Below are positions 19,267-25,089 of a DNA stretch of 25,089 nt, piece by piece. The notes beneath the pieces were generated by a model, which was not told where the DNA came from, made no database searches, and saw only the letters and a list, made by a program, of their open reading frames with translations. A program made the position numbers and the translations under genes. Each line of letters starts with the position of its first letter. Position 1 is the stretch's first letter. The DNA comes from an uncultured Oscillospiraceae bacterium (GTDB taxonomy: Bacteria > Bacillota > Clostridia > Oscillospirales > Oscillospiraceae): positions 1 through 25,089 of the forward strand of contig CAJUOT010000037.1 in the NCBI GenBank assembly GCA_910588135.1, in the 5' to 3' direction.

Positions 19267-21522
19267 ATGAAAGTCATCCACCTCATCAGCGGCGGGGATA
19301 CCGGCGGGGCAAAAACCCACGTCCACTCTCTGCTCCAGGGATTAAACAAGCATATTCAGGCGGACATGGTGTGCTTCACCGACGGCCCTTTCACCCAGGA
19401 GGCCCGGGCGCTGGGCATCCGGGTGGACGTGGTCGCCGGCGGCAACCCCCTGGCCGCGTTGAAGCCCCTGCGGGAGCAGATCGCCCGGGAGGGCTATGAC
19501 ATCATCCATTGCCACGGCTCCCGCGGCAATCTGATGGGGGCGCTCCTTATGGGCCCCACCGGCCTGCCCGTGGTCACCACCGTCCACTCGGACCCCAAGA
19601 TCGACTACATGGGCCGCCCCCTGTCCGCCCTCACCTTCGGCACCCTCAACAAGTGGGCCCTGGGCCGCATCCCCTACCACATCGGCGTGTCCGACCCCAT
19701 GGTGGAGCTGCTCATCAAACGGGGCTACAACCCCCAGCAGATCTTTGACATCCGCAACGGCCTGGATTTCTCCAATCCCACCGCCCCCCTGGGCCGCCGG
19801 GAGTACCTGGACAGCCTGGGCCTGGACTGGCCGGACGACGTGGTCATCGCGGGCATCGCCGCCCGCCTGAACCCGGTGAAGGACATCGGCACCCTGCTGC
19901 GGGGCTTCGCCGCCGCCCGGAAGGAGCAGCCAAGCCTGCGCCTCATCGTCGCCGGGGACGGCGAAGAGGGCCCCATGCTGAAAAAACTGGCCCAGGAGCT
20001 GGGTGTGGCGGAATATGTCTGCTTCGCCGGCTGGGTGTCGGACACCGCCAGCTTCTACCACGCCATCGACATCAACACCCTCACCTCCCTGTCCGAGGGG
20101 TTTCCCTACTCCCTGCCCGAGGGGGCCCGGTTCGCCCTGCCCACCGTGGCCACCGAGGTGGGCGGCGTCCCCGCCCTCATCCAGCACGACGTCACCGGCC
20201 TGCTGTTCCAGCCCCGGGACCATGAGACTCTGGGCCGGCACCTGGACGCCCTGGCCAGCCAGCCGTCCCTGCGCCGCCGCCTGGGGGACAAGCTGCTGGA
20301 AAGGGGCCGGGCGGAATATTCCATTGAGAGCACCGTCCGCCTCCAGCTGGACATTTACGGCTCCATCCTCCGCCGGGAGGCCCGGAGTGGCCGCAAACGG
20401 GACGGCGTGGTGGTGTGCGGGGCCTATGGCCGGGGCAACGCCGGGGACGAGGCCATCTTGAAGGCCGTGGTGGCCGAGCTGCGCGCCATCGACCCGGATA
20501 TGCCCCTCTGGGTGCTCACCCGCAAGCCCAAGCTGACCAAGCTGCGCCACCGGGTTGGGGCCAGCTACACCTTCAACCCCTTCGCCTTCTGCCGTCAGGT
20601 CTCCCGGAGCGTCCTGTACCTCAACGGGGGCGGCTCTCTGATCCAGGACGTGACCAGCCACCGCTCCCTGTGGTTCTATCTGATCACCCTGTCCTGGGCC
20701 CGGCGGCACGGGTGCAAGGTGCTGATGTACGGCTGCGGCATCGGCCCCATCATCCACCCCGGCAACCGCCGCCGGACCGCCCGGGTCATTGACCGCTGCG
20801 TGGATGTCATCACCCTGCGGGACAGCGCCTCTCAGGAGGAACTGCGCGCCCTGGGCGTCGCCCGCCCCCAGGTCATCCTGGCGGCCGACCCCGCCGTCAC
20901 CCTGCCCGCCGCGCCCCCGGCGGAGGCAGACGCCCTGCTGGAGCACATCGGCCTCCACCCCCGGGACGGGGAAAAATACCTGGGGGTCACCGTCCGGCCC
21001 TGGCCGGGCTTTGAGGACAAGATACCCTCCTTCGCCGCCGCCGTGGACCACGCCTATGAGCGCTACGGCCTCATCCCCGTGTTCATCCCCATTGAGGGAA
21101 AGCCGGACGCGGCCGCCGCCCAGAAGGTGGCCTCCCGCCTGGAAAAGGCCCCTGCCCATCTCCTGCCCGCCCTCCCGAGCACGGAGCTGGCCATCGCCCT
21201 GTACGCCCGGATGGACGCGGCCCTGTCCATGCGCCTGCACGCGCTCATCTTCGCCGCCGCCGGCGGGGTCCCCCTGGTGGGGGTGGTGTACGACCCCAAG
21301 GTGAGCGCTTTCCTGGACGACGCGGGGCAGGACCTCTACGCCCAGCTGGACGAGCTCACCCCGGGGCTGCTCTGTTCCCTGGTGGACGCCGCCGCCGCCC
21401 GCCGCCAGGACCGCAGCGCCCTGGACGAAAAAACCGCCCGCCTCATCCGGCTGGAGCAGGCCAACCGCGAGGCCGCCGCCAGATTGCTGGCCGATTCCAA
21501 CGCAGCCGGAGGTAACCCATGA
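19267..21522 (+). CDS. glycosyltransferase (GT4-type) fused to CsaB-like polysaccharide pyruvyl transferase
   Basis: This encodes 751 residues with GGGAGG five bases upstream. Residues 1-375 are a GT-B glycosyltransferase. The acceptor-side start is HLISGGDTGGAKTHVHSLLQ; the donor domain has AGIAARLNPVKDIGTLL, LIVAGDGEEGP and SLSEGFPYSLPEGARFALP with the conserved Glu pair. From about 382 a CsaB domain begins with GVVVCGAYGRGNAGDEAIL, then LYLNGGGSLIQD, YGCGIGP and the end SMRLHALIFAAAGGVPLVG. CsaB adds pyruvate ketals to secondary wall polysaccharide, the ligand of SLH domains. The junction near 20400 is seamless, so this is a real fusion. It overlaps the next glycosyltransferase gene by 4 bp. 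Sugar and acceptor are unknown. Confidence 0.88.
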   Translation: MKVIHLISGGDTGGAKTHVHSLLQGLNKHIQADMVCFTDGPFTQEARALGIRVDVVAGGNPLAALKPLREQIAREGYDIIHCHGSRGNLMGALLMGPTGLPVVTTVHSDPKIDYMGRPLSALTFGTLNKWALGRIPYHIGVSDPMVELLIKRGYNPQQIFDIRNGLDFSNPTAPLGRREYLDSLGLDWPDDVVIAGIAARLNPVKDIGTLLRGFAAARKEQPSLRLIVAGDGEEGPMLKKLAQELGVAEYVCFAGWVSDTASFYHAIDINTLTSLSEGFPYSLPEGARFALPTVATEVGGVPALIQHDVTGLLFQPRDHETLGRHLDALASQPSLRRRLGDKLLERGRAEYSIESTVRLQLDIYGSILRREARSGRKRDGVVVCGAYGRGNAGDEAILKAVVAELRAIDPDMPLWVLTRKPKLTKLRHRVGASYTFNPFAFCRQVSRSVLYLNGGGSLIQDVTSHRSLWFYLITLSWARRHGCKVLMYGCGIGPIIHPGNRRRTARVIDRCVDVITLRDSASQEELRALGVARPQVILAADPAVTLPAAPPAEADALLEHIGLHPRDGEKYLGVTVRPWPGFEDKIPSFAAAVDHAYERYGLIPVFIPIEGKPDAAAAQKVASRLEKAPAHLLPALPSTELAIALYARMDAALSMRLHALIFAAAGGVPLVGVVYDPKVSAFLDDAGQDLYAQLDELTPGLLCSLVDAAAARRQDRSALDEKTARLIRLEQANREAAARLLADSNAAGGNP

Positions 21523-22598
21523 AGCAGATCGTCTGTCTGGCCCATTCCCCCTGGCGGGCCCGGCCCGACCGCACCCAGCAGCTGCTGGCCCGGCTGGGGG
21601 ACACCCAAATCCTGTTTTTTGAGCCCGCTCCCCGCCGGGGCGTCCCCGCCCCCGAGCAGGGCCGCCGGGTGCGCGCCCACGTCACCGTATACACCCTGCC
21701 CGCCCCCCTGCCCGGCCCCCAGGAGGGGTCTGTGCTGGCCCGGCGCAGGCTGGACAGAGCCGCCAACTTCATCCAGTCCATGATGGAGCGCCACCACTTC
21801 CGGGAGCCCGCGTTGTGGTGTTCCTCCCCGGTCCACGCCCAGTTTCTGGACAAACTGGCCTACCGGGGGGTGGTGTACGACTGCCACCGTTTCTGGGACG
21901 ACTCCTACCTGGACTGGGAAAGCGACCTCACATCCCACGCCGAGGTGGTGTTCGCCGCCTCCCTCGGCCTCATCAGGCGGCTGTCCCCCTGCAGCGACAA
22001 CATCGCTCTGCTCCCCAACGGGGTGAACCCCCTTCTGTACCAGCAGCGGGAGCATCCCCTTCCCCCCGCCCTCGCCAATCTGCCCGGGCAGAAGGTGCTG
22101 GGCCGGATGGGCCGGGTGGACGCCCAGGTGGACACCGAACCCCTGCTCTACGCCGCCCGCCACCGCCCGGAGTGGACCTTCCTGCTCATGGGGCCGGCCA
22201 CCAAGCCGGGCGCGGAACCCCTCCGGGGGCAGGACAACATTATCCTCACCGGCCCCGTGAACCCCTTGGATGTGCCGGACTGCCTGCACCGCTGCGACCT
22301 GCTGTTTGACCTGGCCCGGCTGGACCGGCCGGGCAGTGACATCACGCCCAGCCGGGTATACGAATACCTGGCCACGGGCAAGCCCATTGTCACCGTGGTG
22401 GACCCCCGCGTGCCCGACGCCATCCCGGAGCTGGTGGCCACCGCGTACGACGGCCCCGGCTTCCTGCGCCGGTGCAAGTCCGCGTTTGGCGAGGACCCCT
22501 CCCTCCCCCGGCGCAGGCGGGCCATGGCCCGGCAGTCCTCCTGGGCCGGCCGGGCCGCCCAGGTCTCCGGCATCCTGGAGGCCGCCGGACTGTTTTGA
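21519..22598 (+). CDS. glycosyltransferase, probable GT-B family
   Basis: This encodes 359 residues starting in the ATGA overlap with the preceding gene, with CGGAGG just upstream. The N-terminus (MKQIVCLAHSPWRARPDRTQ) and central RGVVYDCHRFWDDSYLD, ALLPNGVNPLLY and GRMGRVDAQVD resemble glycosyltransferases of the GT4/TagF-neighbour type. These are often found with GT-B fold pairs for surface polysaccharide. The donor-site region is PSRVYEYLATGKPIVTVVDP. There is no membrane segment. Coupling to the glycosyltransferase-CsaB gene implies both act on the same glycan, probably a pyruvylated wall polymer. The exact reaction is not readable from sequence. Confidence 0.85.
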   Translation: MKQIVCLAHSPWRARPDRTQQLLARLGDTQILFFEPAPRRGVPAPEQGRRVRAHVTVYTLPAPLPGPQEGSVLARRRLDRAANFIQSMMERHHFREPALWCSSPVHAQFLDKLAYRGVVYDCHRFWDDSYLDWESDLTSHAEVVFAASLGLIRRLSPCSDNIALLPNGVNPLLYQQREHPLPPALANLPGQKVLGRMGRVDAQVDTEPLLYAARHRPEWTFLLMGPATKPGAEPLRGQDNIILTGPVNPLDVPDCLHRCDLLFDLARLDRPGSDITPSRVYEYLATGKPIVTVVDPRVPDAIPELVATAYDGPGFLRRCKSAFGEDPSLPRRRRAMARQSSWAGRAAQVSGILEAAGLF

Positions 22599-22667
22599 TC
22601 GTTTCGCCATGGACGGCGCGCCCCAGCTCCCAAAGATTGTATAAGCCGACGAAAATCCATCCAGGCC

Positions 22668-22696
22668 TTGATTTTCCCGCCTTTTTTCGATAGAAT
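22668..22696 (+). promoter_or_regulatory. sigma-A-type promoter of the pur operon
   Basis: TTGATT (22668-22673) and TAGAAT (22691-22696) are spaced by 17 bases. Transcription from about 22703 would give a 160-nt leader before purE, containing a short ORF and a terminator hairpin. Confidence 0.65.
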
Positions 22697-22729
22697 GGGG
22701 TCAGTTATTTGGGAAATGAGGTGCCCGCT

Positions 22730-22801
22730 GTGGAGCGTCATATCCGTGTCCGGCCCAGCTTTCGTCTGCGCGGCATCTTTGTGCCCAAATACCACGCCTA
22801 A
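22730..22801 (+). CDS. putative Arg-rich leader peptide upstream of purE
   Basis: This is a 23-codon frame with a GTG start, preceded by GAGG eight bases upstream, and ending in TAA. The product begins MERHIRVRPSFRLRG and ends FVPKYHA. Five of 23 codons are Arg. It lies between a good promoter and a terminator hairpin that starts eight bases after its stop codon. This is the geometry of a transcription-attenuation leader peptide, in which ribosome position decides whether the terminator forms. No family known to me. Confidence 0.45.
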   Translation: MERHIRVRPSFRLRGIFVPKYHA

Positions 22802-22808
22802 AACCTGG

Positions 22809-22846
22809 ACAGGCCCGCCGCACCTTGCGGCGGCCTGTTTCTTTTT
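22809..22846 (+). terminator. leader terminator (attenuator) before purE
   Basis: ACAGG-c-CCGCCGCA-CCT-TGCGGCGG-CCTGT is a 13-bp stem with one bulged C, followed by TTCTTTTT. It lies between the operon promoter and purE, so it can only act as an attenuator or as a read-through site. Upstream GTGTCC and GCGGC segments in the leader ORF could pair with its left arm as an antiterminator. No purine riboswitch was recognised. Confidence 0.7.
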
Positions 22847-22864
22847 CCAAAAGGAGGTCTTACT

Positions 22865-23359
22865 GTGAAAAAAGTCGCCGTCATCATGGGCTCCGACTCC
22901 GACTGGCCGGTGGTCAAGGGAGCCTGCGCCCAGCTCAAGGAGTTCGGCATCCCCTATGAGGCCCACATTCTGAGCGCCCACCGCACTCCCGCCGCCGCCG
23001 CGGACTTCGCCAAAAGCGCCCGGGCCAACGGCTTCGGCGTGCTCATCTGTGCCGCAGGCATGGCCGCCCATCTGGCCGGGGCCTTCGCCGGGAACTCCAC
23101 CCTGCCCGTCATCGGCATCCCCATGAAGGGCGGGGCCATGGACGGGCTGGACGCCCTGCTTTCCACCGTCCAGATGCCCAGCGGCATTCCCGTGGCCACC
23201 GTGGCCATCAACGGGGCCAAAAACGCCGCGGTGCTGGCGGCGCAGATTCTGGCCGTCTCCGACGAGGAATTGGCCGCCAAGCTGGACGGGGCCCGGGAGA
23301 GAATGGCCGCCCAGATCGCGGAAAAAGAGGCCAAGCTCCAGGCGGAGCTGGAGGCGTGA
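22865..23359 (+). CDS. purE: 5-(carboxyamino)imidazole ribonucleotide mutase
   Basis: This encodes 164 residues from a GTG with AAAAGGAGG upstream. The class I PurE signatures are present: VAVIMGSDSDWPVVKGA near the N-terminus, ILSAHRTPAAAADFA with the conserved His, ICAAGMAAHLAGAFAG, and PVIGIPMKGGAMDGLDALLS. It converts N5-CAIR to CAIR in purine synthesis; no purK is in the window. It is the first structural gene of the pur operon and overlaps the next gene by 4 bp (GTGA). Confidence 0.95.
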   Translation: MKKVAVIMGSDSDWPVVKGACAQLKEFGIPYEAHILSAHRTPAAAADFAKSARANGFGVLICAAGMAAHLAGAFAGNSTLPVIGIPMKGGAMDGLDALLSTVQMPSGIPVATVAINGAKNAAVLAAQILAVSDEELAAKLDGARERMAAQIAEKEAKLQAELEA

Positions 23360-23877
23360 GCTGGCAGGAGGCTCAGCGCTGGCGCCGCTCGGACAGGCTG
23401 TACGGAGACGCGGCCCGGGCCTACCTCAAAAGCAAAAAGGTCCACCGCTACCGCATGAAGAAAATCAGCGAGATGGACGATGACCAGGTGTCCCAAGCCT
23501 GTCACCACTGGTATGAGGAGAACAATCTGGTGGAGGACTACCAGGCGTTCCAGGCGCTTTATTTCCAGCAGCACCGGGGGGAATACCTGGCGGTCTACCC
23601 CATCAATAACCAGGAGGAGGGGGTCCCAATGTTCCAGGAATCGTCCAGGGAGGATCTGACCCAGCTGGTCAGGGCCATCCAGACCGTCCGCGACCCAGAG
23701 ACCGGGCGGGAGCTGACCGAGGCGGAACACACCGCGCTGGTGGTGAAATTCGCGAAAGGCATTCCCCACCCCGGCGGAAGCGACCTGATCTACTATCCCC
23801 AGCTGGTGGAGGGCTTCCCCAGGGACCGGGAGCCCTCCGTGGAGGAGATCGTGGATATGGCCCTCCGGGAGATTTGA
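23356..23877 (+). CDS. unknown protein ending in a colicin-E/pyocin immunity-like domain, inserted in the pur operon
   Basis: This encodes 173 residues from a GTG overlapping purE's stop. Residues 1-90 are basic then acidic, helical and unrecognised (AYLKSKKVHRYRMKKISEMD, SQACHHWYEENNLVEDYQAF). Residues 92-173 resemble the colicin E immunity fold (Im2/Im7/Im8/Im9): SREDLTQLVRAIQTV, then ELTEAEHTALVVKFAKGIPH, the hallmark HPGGSDLIYYPQ (Im9: HPSGSDLIYYPK), and EPSVEEIVDMALREI. Those proteins bind and block HNH nuclease toxins. No nuclease toxin gene is nearby, and the gene sits between purE and purC, so a bacteriocin role is uncertain. A strong internal ribosome site precedes residue 92. Confidence 0.75.
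   Translation: MSWQEAQRWRRSDRLYGDAARAYLKSKKVHRYRMKKISEMDDDQVSQACHHWYEENNLVEDYQAFQALYFQQHRGEYLAVYPINNQEEGVPMFQESSREDLTQLVRAIQTVRDPETGRELTEAEHTALVVKFAKGIPHPGGSDLIYYPQLVEGFPRDREPSVEEIVDMALREI
23612..23631 (+). promoter_or_regulatory. internal ribosome binding site and start before the immunity-like domain
   Basis: AGGAGGAGGGGG (23612-23623) lies about six bases before an in-frame ATG at 23629. The product, 82 residues, would be almost exactly the size of free-standing E-colicin immunity proteins. Confidence 0.45.
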
Positions 23878-23917
23878 CCGCTTACAATCACAATTTTATT
23901 TTGGGAGGAAAATTATC

Positions 23918-24604
23918 ATGGAAACCAAACTCGTTTACACCGGCAAAACCAAGAACGTTTACGCCCTGGACAGCGGAAATTACCTGCTGAAGTTCAAGGA
24001 CGACTGCACCGGCAAGGACGGCGTGTTCGACCCCGGCGAGAACTCCGTGGGCCTGACCATCGAGGGCGTGGGCGACGTGAACCTGCGTATGTCCATCTAC
24101 TTCTTCGAGAAGATCAACGCCGCCGGCATCCGCACCCACTATGTCTCCGCCGACCTGAAGGACACCACCATGGAGGTGCTGCCCGCCAAGGTGTTCGGCA
24201 AGGGGCTGGAGGTCATCTGCCGCCACAAGGCGGTGGGCTCCTTCTTCAAGCGCTACGGCGAGTATATTGAGCTGGGCGCCGATCTGCCCGCCTACGTGGA
24301 GACCACCTTCAAAAACGACGAGAAGGGCGACCCCCTGGTGACCAAGGACGGTCTGGTGGCCCTGGGCGTGATGACCGAGGCGCAGTACGACGATATCAAA
24401 GACATGACCCAGAAGATCACCCAGATCGTGGCCGACGACCTGAAGGCCAAGGGTCTTGTCCTCTATGACATCAAGTTTGAGTACGGCTACGACGCCGACG
24501 GCAGGGTGATGCTCATCGACGAGATCGCCTCCGGCAATATGCGGGTGTACAAGGACGGGCAGTATATCGACCCCATGACCCTGTCCAAGCTGTTCTTTGC
24601 CTGA
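23918..24604 (+). CDS. purC: phosphoribosylaminoimidazole-succinocarboxamide synthase
   Basis: This encodes 228 residues, typical of bacterial SAICAR synthase, with GGGAGGA upstream of the ATG. It starts METKLVYTGKTKNVYALDSG with the ATP-loop GKTKNVY. Further conserved blocks are DDCTGKDG, EVICRHKAVGSFFKRYG, LVLYDIKFEYG and MLIDEIASGNMRVY, including the Asp/Glu that bind Mg-ATP. It ligates aspartate to CAIR, the product of PurE, so the two enzymes act in sequence and lie in the same operon. It comes 40 bp after the immunity-like gene. Confidence 0.95.
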   Translation: METKLVYTGKTKNVYALDSGNYLLKFKDDCTGKDGVFDPGENSVGLTIEGVGDVNLRMSIYFFEKINAAGIRTHYVSADLKDTTMEVLPAKVFGKGLEVICRHKAVGSFFKRYGEYIELGADLPAYVETTFKNDEKGDPLVTKDGLVALGVMTEAQYDDIKDMTQKITQIVADDLKAKGLVLYDIKFEYGYDADGRVMLIDEIASGNMRVYKDGQYIDPMTLSKLFFA

Positions 24605-24614
24605 AGCGCGCCCC

Positions 24615-24761
24615 ATGAACCTCGGTGTCATCGGCGGCCAGGACGGCCCCACCGCTTTTCTCGCGGGGGGCGATCCCGTTGGATTGATTCTTGTGCTGCT
24701 CCTGGCCGCGGCACTGATTGGAGGAGCTGTTTGGCTCTTCCGGCGCAAGCGTAAAAAATAA
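24615..24761 (+). CDS. 48-residue membrane protein with a GGxDGPT motif
   Basis: The frame starts MNLGVIGGQDGPTAFLAGGD at 24615. It continues with one membrane helix (LILVLLLAAALIGGAVWLF) and ends in the basic tail RRKRKK, giving an N-out/C-in orientation. No strong ribosome site is visible, so coupling to purC (10 bp gap) is likely. GVIGGQDGPTA matches the IGxIGGADGPTAIF segment that I recall as conserved in the beta subunit of sodium-pumping decarboxylases (OadB). The rest of that protein is absent. It is immediately followed by the purF ribosome site, so it belongs to the pur operon. Function unknown. Confidence 0.6.
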   Translation: MNLGVIGGQDGPTAFLAGGDPVGLILVLLLAAALIGGAVWLFRRKRKK

Positions 24762-24773
24762 GGAGGCTCTTTC

Positions 24774-25089
24774 ATGGGCGGATTCTTCGGCGCGATCTCC
24801 AAACGCGACGTCACCCTCGATATCTTTTTCGGCGTGGACTACCACTCCCATCTGGGCACCCGCCGGGGCGGCATGATTATCTATGACGAAAACGACGGCT
24901 TTCAGCGGCAGATTCACTCGATTGAAAACACGCCTTTCCGCACCAAATTCGAAAAGGATCTGGCCAAGTTCCACGGCTGCGCGGGCATCGGCTGCATCAG
25001 CGACACCGACCCCCAGCCCCTGCTGGTGCGCTCTCACCTGGGGCTGTACGCCATCTCCACCGTGGGCATCATCAACAACGCCGAGGAGC
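24774..25089 (+). CDS. purF: amidophosphoribosyltransferase-like protein without the Cys nucleophile (partial, runs off right edge)
   Basis: The first 105 codons are present, with AAGGAGG ten bases before the ATG. The glutaminase-domain pattern of PurF is clear: MGGFFGAISKRDVTL, FFGVDYHSHLGTRRGGMIIY, IENTPFRTKFEKDLA, GIGCISDTDPQPLLVRSHLG and ISTVGIINNAEE. The second codon is GGC (24777-24779), Gly, where class II amidotransferases need Cys2, freed by Met removal, as nucleophile. So glutamine hydrolysis is not expected. It may use ammonia, get it from another subunit, or have a regulatory role. The C-terminal phosphoribosyltransferase domain is outside the window. I recall MGGFFG forms in other Clostridia, so this is probably not a sequencing error. 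Confidence 0.8.
   Translation, partial: MGGFFGAISKRDVTLDIFFGVDYHSHLGTRRGGMIIYDENDGFQRQIHSIENTPFRTKFEKDLAKFHGCAGIGCISDTDPQPLLVRSHLGLYAISTVGIINNAEE

Noticed and set aside
19342..21240. 632-codon minus-strand frame
   Set aside because: It is a mirror of the glycosyltransferase-CsaB gene, with no family resemblance and Gly/Val/His/Gln-rich sequence.
22599..22864. Purine (guanine/PRPP) riboswitch before purE
   Set aside because: None of the conserved purine aptamer core sequences were seen; only the leader ORF and terminator hairpin are visible.
1..25089. CRISPR arrays, tRNA genes, transposases
   Set aside because: No regularly spaced repeats, no T-loop GGTTCRANYCC box in a foldable context, and no transposase motifs were found by reading.

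Overview
The window reads as part of a GC-rich Clostridia chromosome, probably Oscillospiraceae (the Flavonifractor / Pseudoflavonifractor / Lawsonibacter neighbourhood). This is inferred from the very GC-rich codon usage from about 7.6 kb onward, the Gram-positive style lysC, hom, PBP1 and PrsA-type genes, the strong AGGAGG ribosome sites, and a DUF1292 protein. A lower-GC mobile segment, evidently prophage, fills the left 7.3 kb. No tRNA, rRNA, CRISPR array or transposase was seen.

Region 1 (1-2570, minus strand) is a tightly packed, overlapping run of seven small genes of phage or mobile-element type. It starts at 2570 and runs off the left edge. None has a secure function; one has a putative helix-turn-helix segment. 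Region 2 (about 2590-4444, plus strand) is a diversity-generating retroelement (DGR) core: a small helical protein of unknown type, an adenine/Asn-codon-rich template repeat (TR), and a reverse transcriptase with the DGR-type GxxxSQ motif and a YMDD active site. No variable repeat or target gene is visible in the window. Region 3 (4425-6899) is a tail/lysis cassette: two small phage proteins, an amidase endolysin that appears to lack its N-terminal half, and three small membrane proteins including an LLH-type holin. It ends in a bidirectional terminator. One reverse-strand gene and an AT-rich stretch with inverted repeats (7413-7490) lie at the boundary to the chromosome.

Region 4 (7.6-24.8 kb and beyond) is host chromosome. 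It holds a REC-GGDEF diguanylate cyclase followed by a PilZ receptor (a local c-di-GMP pair); a hom-lysC operon for aspartate-family amino acids; a class A penicillin-binding protein with an unusual Cys4 insertion; DUF1292; a probable 6S RNA; a membrane-anchored parvulin foldase; tcdA; a PAP2 phosphatase; and a glycosyltransferase-CsaB fusion followed by a second glycosyltransferase. Most of these units have readable 17-bp-spaced sigma-A promoters and hairpin terminators.

Region 5 (22.67 kb to the right edge) is a purine operon: promoter, Arg-rich leader ORF, terminator hairpin, purE, a gene ending in a colicin-E-immunity-like domain, purC, a tiny membrane protein carrying a GGxDGPT motif, and a PurF-like gene that starts MGGFFG instead of MCGFFG. 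The purine operon with its two uncharacterised insertions and the DGR are the most interesting parts of the window.
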